Source of the DNA: Euleptes europaea | Lineage: Eukaryota; Chordata; Lepidosauria; Squamata; Sphaerodactylidae | NCBI RefSeq assembly: GCF_029931775.1 | Contig: NC_079328.1 | Span: 10,034,501-10,098,500, forward strand | DNA length: 64,000 nucleotides | Reading direction: 5' to 3' | Part shown: positions 44,153-55,721 of the stretch, piece by piece | Layout: the number at the start of each line of letters is the position of its first letter | Position numbering within the stretch: position 1 is the first letter of the stretch | Program-made: the position numbers and the translations under genes | The notes under the pieces: model-generated | Databases searched by the model: none | The model's input: the letters and a program-made list of their open reading frames with translations, nothing else | Told to the model about the DNA's origin: nothing

Positions 44153-44894
44153 AGCTCCCATTAATTTCAATAAAACCTATTTATGAGGACATCCTGGAAG
44201 ATTATACTCCTCAATTTTAATTCATTGTCCCTCTTGATCCCATAATCACATAAATAATTTACTACAAAGCTGGGGGGGGGGACCCAATTCAAAATTGGTG
44301 AGGAGTGTAAAGTACTATAAAGATCAAACGTTATTTTCAGCAAAATCACTACAAAACTACAACTCTACAACAGAATGGAGAAACTGCTGAAACTAATCAC
44401 AAACCATCTTTTCAATTAAAAAAAAAGCTGTATCATTCATTCTCACGGGCTTTCCACTTGTGTTGTGCAAAACATACATTTTTCTGCGCTTGCAGATTAA
44501 TTACAAACTCCAGCCCAAAGCTCCAGGAGCATTTTGACACACAGACCCCAGAACACCACAGACTTCCCCATTCAGTTCGATGGAGGGGACGCCCTAGAAA
44601 TTCCATCAGGAAGGAGCTGCCATCCTCATGGACGTGAATGGGGGAGATGTTGAAAGTGCATGAAATTTGTGTGCAAAGCTTTATATGGGGGGAGGGGGGC
44701 TAACAGGGGTTGAGTTTATTTTCTCAGTAGTTGGGCACTGCAGCATGTAAATATGCAGGTCAAGGTAAGGATGGAGGGAATTAAAATCCTCTGCCCTGGA
44801 CTGGGAGAAGAGCATGAATTAGTGGCCCCCTCTGCTCTGTTACAGTCCAATCTTGATAATGGCAAAGAAGTGGCATCTACAAGTGACCTCTCTA
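44153..44894. other. Intergenic DNA, nothing recognised
   Basis: G runs near 44272 and 44690. No exon recognised. Confidence 0.35.
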
Positions 44895-44902
44895 CTCCTA
44901 GC

Positions 44903-45113
44903 TAGGCTTGACCAACCTCCAGGTACTAGCTGGAGATCTCCTGCTATTACAACTGATTTTCCAGCCGATAGAGATCAGTTCCCCTGGAGAAAATGGCCTC
45001 TTTGGCAATTGGACTCTATGGCATTGAAGTCCCTCCCCTCCCCAAATCCCACCGTCCTCAGGCTTCGCCCCCAAAACCTCCTGCCAGTGGCAAAGAGGGA
45101 CCTGGCAACCCTA
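44903..45113 (+). repeat. hAT MITE, TAGGGTTGCC family
   Basis: From TAGGCTTGACCAACC to GGCAACCCTA with a perfect 8-bp duplication CTCCTAGC (44895-44902 and 45114-45121). Contains the family core 'ttcccctggagaaaatggcc'. Confidence 0.9.
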
Positions 45114-45137
45114 CTCCTAGCTCATCCAGCAGTTGGC

Positions 45138-45446
45138 CAGGGGTCCCCAGTGTGATGCCCACCAACACCTTTCCTGGTGCCTGCCAAGTGTTTTTAGAAA
45201 GTGGGCGAGGACAGGTTGGGTTTTTGCCCAGCCACACTTCTGATTGGCTGTGCAGATTTTTTTAAATCCTTGCTTTGGCTGCAGCTGTCACCACAGCACC
45301 TTCACTGTGTGACTAAAGGTAAGATGTGGCAGCCATTCTGTGGCTGGCTCTGCCTCCTGCAGCAGCTGTTTTCTGGCTGTGCCCACCATGCCCACCCAGT
45401 CAGAATTCCAAAGGTGTCTGCAGGCTCAAAAATGTTGGGGACCCCG
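45138..45446 (+). repeat. hAT-Charlie-like MITE
   Basis: Opens CAGGGGTCCCCAGTG and closes 'atgttggggaccccg'. The most complete copy of the family that is fragmentary at 6222, 31180 and 41262. Confidence 0.7.
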
Positions 45447-45552
45447 AGCTAGGGAGGAGGAGGAACTGGAGGCACAGCTTCTACTTATATTCTAAAACCT
45501 CTTTTAGCTTTCTTCTTTGCTTGTTTTTAAAGTAGGATACCAGCCAACTTCA

Positions 45553-45847
45553 TAGGGTTGCCAACCTCCAGGTATTTAGCAAGAAAAGAAACAACAGCAC
45601 AATAAATAAATGCAATTCAATATATTAAGTGTAACAAACAAACAGATAAACAACAAGGTATTAGCTGGAGATCTCCTGCTATTACAACTGTTCTCCAGCC
45701 GATGTAGATCAGTTCACCTGGAGAAAATAGCCGCTTTGGCAATTGGACTCTATGGCATTGAAGTCCCTCCCCTCCCCAAACCCTGCCCTCCTCAGGCTCT
45801 GCCCCAAAAACCTCCCTCCTGTTGCAAAGAGGGACCTGGCAACCCTA
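45553..45847 (+). repeat. hAT MITE with a 75-bp insertion
   Basis: TAGGGTTGCC to GGCAACCCTA, flanked by CCAACTTCA and CCAAATTCA. An A-rich 75-bp insert (45581-45655) lies between AGGTATTTAGC and AGGTATTAGC, an apparent 10-11-bp duplication, as left by retroposition. Confidence 0.85.
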
Positions 45848-45902
45848 CCAAATTCACACGTATTGGTATTGTGGAGAGACGTTTGAACTGTCTTTTAAAA
45901 AT

Positions 45903-46100
45903 TATGCACAGTGTGGTATAGTGGTTTGAGTGTTGGACTAGGAGTTGGGTGGCCCAGGGTTGAATCTTCCCTCTGCCGTGGAAGCGTGCTGGGTGACCTT
46001 GAGCCAGTTGCTGTGAGGATAAAATGGAGGAGAGGAGAATGAGGTAAGGTGCTTTGGGGAGAAAGGGTGGAGCATAAGTGAAATAAATAAATAAAAGACT
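45903..46100 (+). repeat. tRNA-derived SINE, ATAAATA-tailed
   Basis: Head 'gtgtggtatagtggtttgag', 'cagggttgaatcttccctct', middle 'gggtgaccttgagccagttg', tail 'gtgaaataaataaataaaag'. A full-length relative of 30412. Confidence 0.8.
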
Positions 46101-46440
46101 GAAGAGGCAGTCTCTTCTGCCTTTCCAGATTCCTAAAGAAAACATGGGCTTCTAACACATTTCAGTGCCATTCCAAGAGGTATACAACATTTCCTTGTAT
46201 CTTTTGAACACCGGCCTGCATGAAAAGCCTGAGACTGAATTGCAAGGGCATTGTTGATTTATTTATAAAAAACGAATGAGCAGCGGAATGCATAGGGAAA
46301 CAGCTGGTGTAAAAAAAAATGATATTACCACTTTCATTGATCCACCCTTGTCAAAGCAAGAAAGGGCATTGCAGCTGGAGCTGGGAGAATCTTCACCACC
46401 CTCCTAGGAGACCCTGAGCAAGTGTTACCTCATGCAGCTT
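46101..46440. other. Intergenic DNA, nothing recognised
   Basis: No feature recognised. Confidence 0.3.
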
Positions 46441-46444
46441 ATAG

Positions 46445-46757
46445 AAAAGAAGAAGAGTTGGTTTTTACATGCCCACTTTCTCTACCACTTAAGGGAGAAT
46501 CAAACCATCTTACAATCACCTTCCCTTCCCCTCCCCACAACAGACACCCTGTGAAGTAGGTGGGGCTGAGAGAGCTCTAAGAGAGCTGTGACTAGCCCAA
46601 GGCCACCCAGCTGGCTTCATGTGTAGCAGTCAAGAAACCAACCCGGTTCACCAGCTTAGCCTCCGCTGCTCATGTGGAGGAGTAGGGAATCAAACCCGGT
46701 TCTCCAGATCAGAGTCCACTGCTCCAAACCACCGCTCTTAACCACTACACCACGCTT
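46445..46757 (-). repeat. tRNA-derived SINE, full length
   Basis: Same family and orientation as 29785 and 34137, with the tail AAAAGAAGAAGAGTTGG and doubled head. Confidence 0.85.
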
Positions 46758-46840
46758 GGTGAAAGTGCTATCAGTGTATTCCGTGAGAGGTGTGCCTGCT
46801 CTAGACTCTGTATGTGCATGTTAATGTTTAGGTAATGGAT

Positions 46841-47044
46841 TAGGGTTGCCAGCTCTGGGTTGGAAAATACCTGGAGGTTTTTGGGGCAGAGCCTGAGTAG
46901 GGCGGGGTTTGGGGAGGGACTTCATTGCCATAGAGTCCAATTGCCAAAGCAGCCATTTTCTCCAGGGGAACTGATCTCTATCGGCTGGAGATCAGTTGTA
47001 ATAATGGGAGATCTCCAGCCACCACCTGGAGGTTGGCAACCCCA
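46841..47044 (-). repeat. hAT MITE, TAGGGTTGCC family
   Basis: TAGGGTTGCC to GGCAACCCCA. Flanks taatggat and taacagat match at 6 of 8 positions, so it is older than the copies at 44903 and 49225. Confidence 0.8.
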
Positions 47045-48464
47045 TAACAGATGAATATTGACCAGCTTGGAAGTTGGCACAGATGATATAAAGGGCCCAA
47101 TCCACCCAGGATTTCTCCTGCACGAGGCCCGTTGCTTTGCACTCTGGTCTGCCTACCGTTAACTTCGGTGGCGGCACTTGTACCGGAGAAGGTCCTGGCA
47201 GGTTATGCCCAAAGCATCGAAACTCCTCAAATGTTAGGCTTTGATTCAGGAAAGCAAATCAACCAATGGCTCGCTCTGAGTGATGTTTTTACAGAGCTAC
47301 AACATAACTTTCAAAGACAAAAATTGGCTTACACATCCTGCCAGTGAAAGAATGACTTCCCTGATACAAAACTTACATTCTCAACGAAAAATAAATAAAA
47401 ATAAATATATAGGTAATTTTTGAGGCCACTAATCACAGTTTAAAATGTCCCTTACATTCAGAGAAAGGTCAATTCAGCATTAACACTAACTTTTAAAAAG
47501 TTACAAAGATGTGCTCAGTTTGCCCTATACATTATACATAACGCCTTGTTATTGTTCATTCCTGATACAAATAAGAAAACTGTCATTTTTTACGCTTATA
47601 AATATGAGCAACTGTCTCAAATTAATGACCCCACTGACCCACACATCAACAGCCACGGCTAATTTCTTTTGCTTTTCAGACAGCAGCCAGCTACCATGGG
47701 GTGGGGCTTCATATACTACTAAGTACATAACGTACAAATCCGAATATAAATCTATGCCTCCCAGTTTTTTTTTAAAAAGGGACAGAAATGTGTCCAACAA
47801 GCTACATGCACAAACAATTTCCTCTAGTGAAGATAGTTTAATGCAGGATGTCCAGTTCAAAGGACCCACAAAAATGGCATCACCCAACTGGATCCACAAA
47901 ACATGCCGTTTGCCAGCGCTGTTTCTTCTGTTAAAAACAGGACACACCTCATTTCACTCGGTAAACAAGCAGAATATGAATTACATAAATTAGATTATCT
48001 CTGTTTAGCGCTTGGAAAATGTCACTTTCTACCCAGGGAAACCTCGTAACACAAAAAGTACCAACTGCAGTTTTTTTCTGAGACCTTTGTGGACAAACAT
48101 TCTGTTCAGCACCATGACAGAAACCAGTTCATGCCATGTGCACGACACCTTTCCATAAACCCAACAGATACATCCCAGCATGCAAAAGACAATACATTTG
48201 TCAATGTGCAGGAAGACTGCAACCAAACAGATGGTGGTAGTAAAACTTCAGCTCGAAGATTGGCACACCAAACCACAAAGGAAGGGTCAAGGTTGAAGTT
48301 TTGGGATTGGGCTCTGTGCAACGGGTGTTTACTAGTATCACAAAGTGAGTTCCTTCTTCCCAATGAAAAACAGAGACGTGAAAACTCACAGGCTATTAGA
48401 CATATGCAACAGAAAATGCTCCTGAGAAGCCTTTATAAGTTATATAGTCTAATAGCCAAGTAGG
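47045..48464. other. Intergenic DNA, nothing recognised
   Basis: About 1.4 kb without a named repeat. Frames on both strands (160 and 132 aa near 47511-47993) have no domain and overlap each other. Confidence 0.4.
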
Positions 48465-48465
48465 G

Positions 48466-48500
48466 AGAGCCAGACTGGTGTAATGGTTAAGGTGTCAGAA
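48466..48500 (+). repeat. tRNA-SINE head fragment
   Basis: 'gagccagactggtgtaatgg' matches the 5' head of the SINE family at 29785, in the opposite orientation. Only the first 30-35 bp remain. Confidence 0.5.
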
Positions 48501-48919
48501 ACCTTCCTTCAGCCTAAGAGGTCTTCCTCTGATGGAGGAGGAGTGGGAGAATACAAGCCGTTTCCCCCATATTCCCACAACAAGCATGAGGAATTTCAGG
48601 ATGTAGCCTGCCAAGATGGCCATAGGGGTTTTAAACAACTGCCAACTCGTTCTGTTAATTTGCACAGTATACTTTGGTTCAGATTTAATGGTGAACGAAC
48701 ACCTCCGCTTTCGTGGTACCCATAGTCTGCCTCAGCATCTGTGTTTAAGCAAACAATAGTATTGCTCGTGTGCAGGAAACCAAGGGCGTTGATGGGAATC
48801 TTAGTTTGCTGGACAAGACTAACCCTGGTTCACTGGATGTAAGGACAAGCAACAACTCCATAAACATAAAGTAACTAGTCAGATTGCCAAGTGCAAGGAG
48901 AGTGTAGATGAATCTGAAG

Positions 48920-49137
48920 TAAGGTTGCCAACCTTCAGGTGGGGCTTGGATATCTCCCTGAATTACAACTTCTCTCCAGACTACAAAAAATCAGTTTCCC
49001 TGGAGAAAACCAATGCTTTGGAGGGTGGACTCTATGGCATTAGACCCTGCTTAAGTCCCTCCCCACCCCAAACCCCACCCTCCCCCAGTTCCACCCCAAA
49101 TCTCCAGGAATTTCCCAACCAAGAGTTGGCAACCCTA
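48920..49137 (+). repeat. hAT MITE, GGTTGCC subfamily 2
   Basis: TAAGGTTGCC to GGCAACCCTA, flanked by ATCTGAAG and ATTTGAAG (48912-48919 and 49138-49145; 7 of 8). Confidence 0.85.
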
Positions 49138-49224
49138 ATTTGAAGCTCTTTTGAGTCTCATTAACATAGTACCAAACCATATTTTGGCCCTTATGTCTGA
49201 AATAAACTCTGTACCAGGTCTAGA

Positions 49225-49429
49225 CAGGGTTGCTGGGTCCCTTTTCACCATCGGCGGGAGGTTTTGGGGGCGGAGCCTGAGGAGGGCGGGGTTTGGGGAG
49301 GGACTTCAATGTCATCGAGTCCAGTTGCCAAAATGGCCATTTTCTCCAGGTGAACTGGTCTCTTATTGGCTGGAGATCAGTTGTAATAGAAGGAGATCTC
49401 CAGCTAGTACCTGGAGGTTGGCAACCCTA
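49225..49429 (-). repeat. hAT MITE, TAGGGTTGCC family
   Basis: CAGGGTTGC to GGCAACCCTA with a perfect 8-bp duplication GGTCTAGA (49217-49224 and 49430-49437). Confidence 0.95.
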
Positions 49430-49437
49430 GGTCTAGA

Positions 49438-52260
49438 ATTTTGCAAAATATGTTTTAGATTGGATTGAGTTTTCTCTGGAGTTCGTGGGTAAAATTACAC
49501 TGACCTTAATAGAATATATTACACATTGCCTTGTCTGCAGCAGAAAACGGGAAGGGCACGCCTGTTTCCACTATTTCATAAGGGTCTATCAGAAAGTTTT
49601 TTGGGGGAGGTAACTCTGTTTAGGATTGCACAGTACATCTGCCACTCTGCTGTCTGTTTGTCAGGCTCAGGCTGCAGCCCTATATATTGTTCAGAAAAAA
49701 GCTTCAGTTAACTGGATGGCGTGTGTACTACTGAACAAAGAATTGGGCTTTGTGGTATTTCAAAGAGCCATACCAGTATTCCCTATCCCTAGTTAGGGTT
49801 TTGAGGCAGAGAGGGCCTCTTTGGTGGTATGAATGGCCTGTCTGGGGCTGACAACTCTAGGTAAGTACATCAGGGCAACTGTCCAGCCAGGTCAAGGACT
49901 CACATCTGATTGTGAGCCTGTCTGGATTCCAGATTAATTTTGTACAGGTCTAGAAAACACCCCAGATAGGAATCCATTCAACTCTGGATTATTCCTGAAT
50001 TGAGGGGGGGTGTTGTATCTGTGCCCATTTTTTAAAATGTGCCACTCTCTGGCCCTGGTGGTTGTCGCTGGCATAGAAGTTCCAGCCCACTGGTTTGACC
50101 AGTGGGAATGGCGAAATTTCCAGGGTCGTAGCTTGGTAGACAGCCTTGGTACAGCAAGGTTTGGTACACCAAACTGCTACTCACTGGCTTGTGTGGGAGC
50201 TCACACAATCAGGGCTACAGATAATCTTTTTTAAAAACCCTTTAATCTTGCTTAGATATTTGCATACTTCAGATTGGCACACAATAACCTGTTTCACCCA
50301 TCAAATAAGAAATGCAAAGCACAAAAGTTTAACTCACCATTTTAGATAGTCTGGGCTACACGTTCATCAGGAACATTTTTAAAACACCCATACAAATGCT
50401 AACACATCTTCTTTCAGAGATTACACATGTAATACTTGATTTTTAAAATGTATATGCCACCACTCCAGAGTATTGCTTGGCAACTCAGATCTCCTGCCCC
50501 AGTACCCTGCAAGAAAAGCTTTCTCTTTGGTAGCAGCAAACACACATCTCGAATGCACACTTAGGGCAGACAGAGCAGACGATGGTGCCCCGCCTACTCA
50601 AGAATCAGTCCCAAATTGGATTCTGCCAAGGAATCTGTACAGGAGAGAAAGGCTACTCTGATGGCAAAGTTCTTTAGTTTCCTATAACTGTTTGAAATAA
50701 GAGCCAAGTGAAAAACGGTTAAAATATTTGTGTGTGTGCGTGCGCAAGTGCACACAGGGATTATTTTTGCACATCTGCTTCTATGTTCATTGATTTCACG
50801 GCTGTAACTATTAATGGCTGTAACTATTAACAAGGCCATTTAGTGGTAAAAAGTTACTCTAACAACACATTTTTGGTACAAATACTGCTGATAACTTGTT
50901 GGGAAAATAATTCTTTGAATTTTAGCTTGGAAACAAAGGAAATGTGCCCCTGGAAACAACTGCAATCCAAATTCTACCTGTGATATTATGGTTATTTTGG
51001 GTGAAAAACAGTGAACATATCAAGGGGCTGTTGAAACAAACAACAAATCAGAACTTACTTCCCCTTAAGAGTGGAAATAAAGCCAGATGGATAGTTTTAG
51101 CTACATAAATCCCATTCATTTCAGTGGGGTTTATATACCAGCAATAGTTTGAGAATTGTGCCCCAAACAGTGGATGAATACAAACCATTATAACATCTTA
51201 AAGCAAAATTGGGTGATGGACGGTGAAACAATTTGCCTCCCTCTCACATGCACACACTTCATCATATGCTGACTTTTGCCTAGATCCATATTATCAAGGA
51301 TTCCAGAGCTTGAATTGGGAACATTAGTGTATGAGGCTGGGACTCTGTCACACTGCCTGAGCCAGGATCCTCTATGGGCACAGAAAGGAACTGGTTGTGG
51401 AACATGGACTTCTGTGACTGGCAGAAAATATGGAGCGTCTGGATCAATCTATAGTGCAGAACTGTCTGCTAGCTGCACTTCAGGCTCAGATTCCAGCTCC
51501 GCAACAGACCTCAAAGCGACCTGGCATGGAGAATACATAGCCCAGGTTGCAATTTGGTTGCAGTTCACTATAGTCCCAGCCCAGTCCTGACATATGCAAT
51601 GTATATTCTTGGCATTCGAATTGTGGGCTCACTTTCATGACTGGCTTTGACACCACACATCTCTAGTTCTAGCAATGTACATTCAATGCTCAAGTACAAT
51701 ATTCCTAAAATATTTGATTCCCTCCAACATGAAAGATCCCTTTCAACGCATTTAATCCCGTGTTGTACCATGGGGTAGATAAAGGCTATTTCGTAGAAAT
51801 AGATCCAACTGGCTCCATTGGAGCTGCCCTACAAATACTTGGGGAAAAACAGCAGTTCAGGTTCTGAGACTGATGTGGAAAAAGGTTCTCTCAAGGCAGA
51901 ACAGTTGAGAACCACTGGTCTAAAGCAATGGGGGTAGACACATTAGAATTATGTTTATAAAACAGTACAAGAGTATGGAGCTTGGAAAAAGTCTACGAAT
52001 GGTGACTGAAGGAATTATTGCAATTACTTGACACAGAAATGATAACATAGACACCTGTGAGGATATGAGACACACACACAGAGATAAGCCAACATGTCCT
52101 TTGTCTACTGAACAATGCCATGTATGAATACTTCAGTTCTACCAAGATGGCCACAAGACCAACCGTGTTAGCACTGGACCTAAGATGCAAGGAATGATCC
52201 AGAAACTACCAAGTAATCACAGTGGACATTGTAAGAGAAAGCCAGGTGCTGTGATAAAGG
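49438..52260. other. Intergenic DNA downstream of SLC24A3
   Basis: About 2.8 kb of mainly unique sequence between the last MITE and the likely SLC24A3 poly(A) site. A fragment of the CAATCCTA family lies near 49612 ('aactctgtttaggattgcac'). No exon recognised. Confidence 0.4.
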
Positions 52261-52280
52261 GAGGTGACAGACTGGAAATT

Positions 52281-52286
52281 TTTATT
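52281..52286 (-). promoter_or_regulatory. SLC24A3: Poly(A) signal AATAAA (candidate)
   Basis: Plus strand TTTATT, so AATAAA on the minus strand. Reading down from the stop codon, it is the first exact hexamer that I find. No strong GT-rich element follows it. Confidence 0.45.
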
Positions 52287-53084
52287 TCACAATGTTTACC
52301 CAAAGGAAATTAATTTTATAAGTAATCAAACTTAAAGGTGCAAACTGGTGGGTAGATAGATTTCCCCCTCAGAAATCTGCTTTTATCCCCAACACTTCAG
52401 GTTAGTAGGTTCTATACTAATAAAGTCCTTTGTTGGTAATCTAGATATGAAAAAAACCCTCAGATTTTTACCTTGCTGTAAATTCATTGTTACATTTTCA
52501 AACAAAACATACACACAAGTAAAGCAGAAATGCCCAGTGCTTAAATGTCATGGAGACAGTCATGATCTCATGATTTTGATAACTGTCGAAATGGGATACT
52601 GATTGGTGACTCTCCCAAAATGTCTCATGTTTGCAAAATGAACAGGGCAAAACTATGACAAGAACCAAGTGGGGGGGGGGGCACAGGACACTGAACAGCA
52701 AATATTTCATAACCACTTTAGTTACTCAATAGCCTGTATTTGCAATGTGCCATTTCTCCCAGCTGCCCCAACCTCCAGGAGAACAGGGGGAAAATGCTAA
52801 GCTTTTTTTAAAAAACAGATAGACAGCACAACCCACCAGGAAGATTTCCTGAAATGTGGCTTGTGAAGATGACCTTCTTAGTGGATTATTCCCACACTTG
52901 GTTGTACGAGGGGGGGGGGAATCCCTACCCAAGTCCAGTGTATCCTTTGCAGAGTGGCAAATGATAACATCAGTAATAATATCTGTGCAAAATATGCCAT
53001 TCAGAAACCAGTGTCTACAACTAATCTTTTAAAAATAAAGTAACTTTACACACCCTTCCCTCATTCCCCAGTCCACTGAGAGGC

Positions 53085-53325
53085 AGTGTGGTCCAGTTGA
53101 TGGAATTTCAGCGTGGACCTGGACCACTTTGGTTCAAACCCTAGCTCTGTCATGGACTTACTCATTCATTGGTCTTGGGCATACCATTTGCTCTCAGCCT
53201 CAGTTCCCCCATTGGAAACATGGGAATATTAGTGATGTAACTTCACAAGATTGTTCTCAGAGCAAAGAAGGTAAGGGTTGTAAAGCACTTTTCAAACTAA
53301 AAGTGCTACAGAAACTATTAATATT
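53085..53325 (+). repeat. MIR-like (CORE) SINE
   Basis: Follows the MIR layout: 'gaggcagtgtggtccagttg' head, 'ggttcaaaccctagctctgt' box B, 'ttgggcataccatttgctct', then 'cagttcccccattggaaaca' and 'gtaagggttgtaaagcactt'. It is diverged, as expected of an ancient amniote SINE, and lies antisense inside the SLC24A3 3' UTR. Confidence 0.65.
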
Positions 53326-54217
53326 AAGAAACCGCAAGAGGTCAATCCAGGTTCTGCCTGCAACCTTGCATTTCAAATTACTGAATGTTAAAAACCAGGG
53401 CTCCACCTCCTTAGACTTCCAGGGCTGGTAAGATGAAAACTATTGCTTGGAAATACAACAAACAACTTAGGAATCAAATTCTGATCTTAAGAATAAAACA
53501 GCAGCAGTGTTCACATCTACAGACTGCCTTCACTTAGGGTTTCTCTCGAATTCCTCTGAGTGAGATTTTGTTTCCTGTTAGGAAGCCATTTTGTGCTCCG
53601 ATCTTCCATGTTTTCTTTCCATAAACACAAGATTCACTCCAATACCAGGTACCTGAAATTGAGCTTCCACACCACCATTTCTGTCTTTTGAATCGCCCAA
53701 TGAAAGGGAGCACTCAGTTTAAGGAAGCTGCAAGAAAGTTTGTTGACCTCTGGGGGGGGGGGGAGAAAGAATGAAACAGATTCCTTCTGTTTTCCTCAAA
53801 AAAGCACCCAACAAAACGTACCCTCTTCTTTGTCACCTAGCAATAGTCTCAGTTCATAAATTAGATAAGTCTTCCATCAAATAAGTTAAAAAAGAAGAAG
53901 AAACGGTAGCAGTTCTGTTTCACTGGCTCAGTGCCAGGTAGAAACTAGTTCACTTAGACTCCAAGTCACTGTTCACAATATCTGAGTTTGTAAATCTTCA
54001 CATCAGTGCAGGAAGTTTCCAGATATTTTTGTGTTATGTGTGAAGGGGCTGGTTTAGAGAGAGGCTAAACCCAGACAGGAAGAGGGCTCGGTGAACAGCA
54101 AGGAGGGTGTCCTTTACGGCCTTCCTGGGGCAGCACACACTGCTTGGAGATGTCAACCATGTTTCATATTGCACAGATAAAGAAGGACGATGCCTCTCAG
54201 CAGTCTTGTCCACACAA

Positions 54218-54367
54218 TCAGTGATCTCTGCACATAGGCAAGTTCACAAAAGTGAAGACATTAAATTCTGTCAAGATGGAGAAACACAAAAAGATGCCGT
54301 AGAGGAAAAGGCACACACACCCCAGCTTCTTATCCAGCTTCCACTTGTTCAAGTGAACCCCAAACAC
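54218..54367 (-). CDS. SLC24A3: SLC24A3 (NCKX3) terminal coding exon
   Basis: Encodes the last 49 residues and the stop. SLC24A3 is a plasma-membrane exchanger that moves Na+ inward against Ca2+ plus K+. The exon begins after a textbook acceptor (TTTTCTGTTTGCAG|GTG on the minus strand). It reads VFGVHLNKWKLDKKLG, then a hydrophobic membrane segment CVCLFLYGIFLCFSIL, then TEFNVFTFVNLPMCRDH and TGA. The FNVFTFVNLPMC ending is characteristic of the NCKX3/4 branch, and the whole exon matches NCKX3 as I know it almost residue for residue. It is in phase 0 with the preceding exon. No defects are visible, so it looks functional. The gene continues to the right. Confidence 0.97.
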   Translation of the reverse strand: MFGVHLNKWKLDKKLGCVCLFLYGIFLCFSILTEFNVFTFVNLPMCRDH

Positions 54368-55416
54368 CTGCAAACAGAAAATGAGAAATGTTGGCCAAGA
54401 AGCAGGATAACACAGAGCACAAACCGGCCTAGATTAATCTGGGCAACAGCGTGAGTCTTCTTCTCTTCACAGAAAGGCCCGGTCACCATTCAGTCCAAGG
54501 CGACACCATGGAGGCTTTCAACAGAGAGTGCCTAAGAATCATTCAACATATTTTCTGCAGAGGGGTGGAATTCAGGGCAAGTCCAGACTACCTGTTATCT
54601 TGGGGTCTCATTCAATCTTTTAGGCCATTTATGCATGGCTGTTTCCTCGCAGTCACCCCGCCAACTACTTGGGGGCTTTGCTTTGGTTATGCTTGCATTT
54701 TCTGACCGTCAGAGGTCGCCTTGCTCTCCCCGCGCATTTCTGTGCATTTCCCCTGCATTTTCTGGATTTGTGTTTAGCCAGCATCCAGAAAACACAGGGA
54801 AAATGCATGGAAATGTGTGGGGAGAGCAAGGTGACCTCTGATGGTTAGAAAATACAAGCATAATCAAAGCAACGCCCCGAAGTAGTTGGTGGGGTGACCG
54901 CGAGGAAACAGCCATGCATAAATGGCCTTACTTGTGTTAGGTTAAAAGAAAGCAATTGAAACATTTAGAAGATCAAATTTCAGTTGACTGGTTAATTGTG
55001 TTGTATTTATACAGACTATAAAGTTATTGGCTCAGCACTATTTCTAGTTCTGGCTTTGTGCTTGTAGCAGATTGAACTAGTCTGGATTATGAGAGATGAA
55101 CAGTGGGCACCTCGCATCATCTACCATCTTCTTGAGTTAGGGGTTCCACCCCTGCTGCAAAAAGGATGTGACGTTCCACAGCAGCACCAACTTTTACACA
55201 GAGCAGATCAAACAAAGACAACATGTGATTTACTGCAAAGAGGTAGTCCGATTATTCTGTTGTAGCAAAATTGAACAAGCACCCAATGGCACCGTAAATA
55301 TGACTGTTCTAATGTGAGATTTTCTGAGTCACAGCTCACTTCCTTAGATATCTAACATTTGATTTGACCACGTGTCCCTCTCTTCAATGCTAGAAACAGA
55401 AGGATGATTAACTTAC
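54368..55416 (-). other. SLC24A3: SLC24A3 last intron
   Basis: 1049 bp, GT...AG, phase 0. It holds the palindromic Harbinger-like MITE at 54623-54927 and otherwise unassigned sequence. Confidence 0.9.
54623..54927. repeat. Palindromic MITE, Harbinger-like
   Basis: 305 bp with arms of about 145 bp: GGCCATTTATGCATGGCTGT at the left and its complement ACAGCCATGCATAAATGGCC at the right. Flanked by TTA on both sides (54620-54622 and 54928-54930), the TWA duplication typical of PIF/Harbinger. It is palindromic enough that open frames on the two strands encode nearly the same 68 residues. Confidence 0.9.
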
Positions 55417-55482
55417 AGTGACAAAAACAGATGCCAGAAGCAAGCCCACGGAATAGATAAGTCCCCGACTGTTCAATCGAAT
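55417..55482 (-). CDS. SLC24A3: SLC24A3 (NCKX3) penultimate coding exon
   Basis: 66 bp, 22 residues, in phase 0 at both ends: IRLNSRGLIYS, VGLLLASVFVT. Flanked by acceptor TTTACTTTTCAG and donor GTAAGT. It encodes the start of a membrane helix after the second alpha repeat. The sequence agrees with NCKX3 rather than NCKX4, which has a different residue pattern after NSRGLVYS. No in-frame stop; the splice sites are strong. Confidence 0.97.
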
Positions 55483-55721
55483 CTGAAAAGTAAACAGTTT
55501 CCGAGTCATGCACTTGTTTCTAATTGACAGCACTTATAACCTATAGGAATCTGTAACCGGAAAAGTTTACAATGATGCAGGAAACAACACATCATGGCCT
55601 TTTCAATCAAAGAGAATATTAGGTTCTGTTTTACCCGCAGCACGCTGCCCACCCCCCCGGTTCTGTATGTAGTTAGTGCCCTGCATTTAACCTGCACAAA
55701 AACAATGAGAAAAGGGAAATT

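Larger units (their letters stand above)
52265..54217 (-). other. SLC24A3: SLC24A3 3' untranslated region (inferred)
   Basis: Follows the stop codon at 54218-54220 without a further splice site needed. The right edge is certain; the left edge is set by the first AATAAA on this strand. The length of about 1.9 kb is plausible for this gene. The 3' UTR would include a MIR-like SINE (53085-53325), a C-run hairpin candidate (G run near 53753-53761 on the plus strand) and another G run near 52670 and 52910 on the plus strand. Confidence 0.5.

Noticed and set aside
54635-54915. Two nearly identical 68-aa proteins on opposite strands
   Set aside because: They arise because the MITE is a palindrome.
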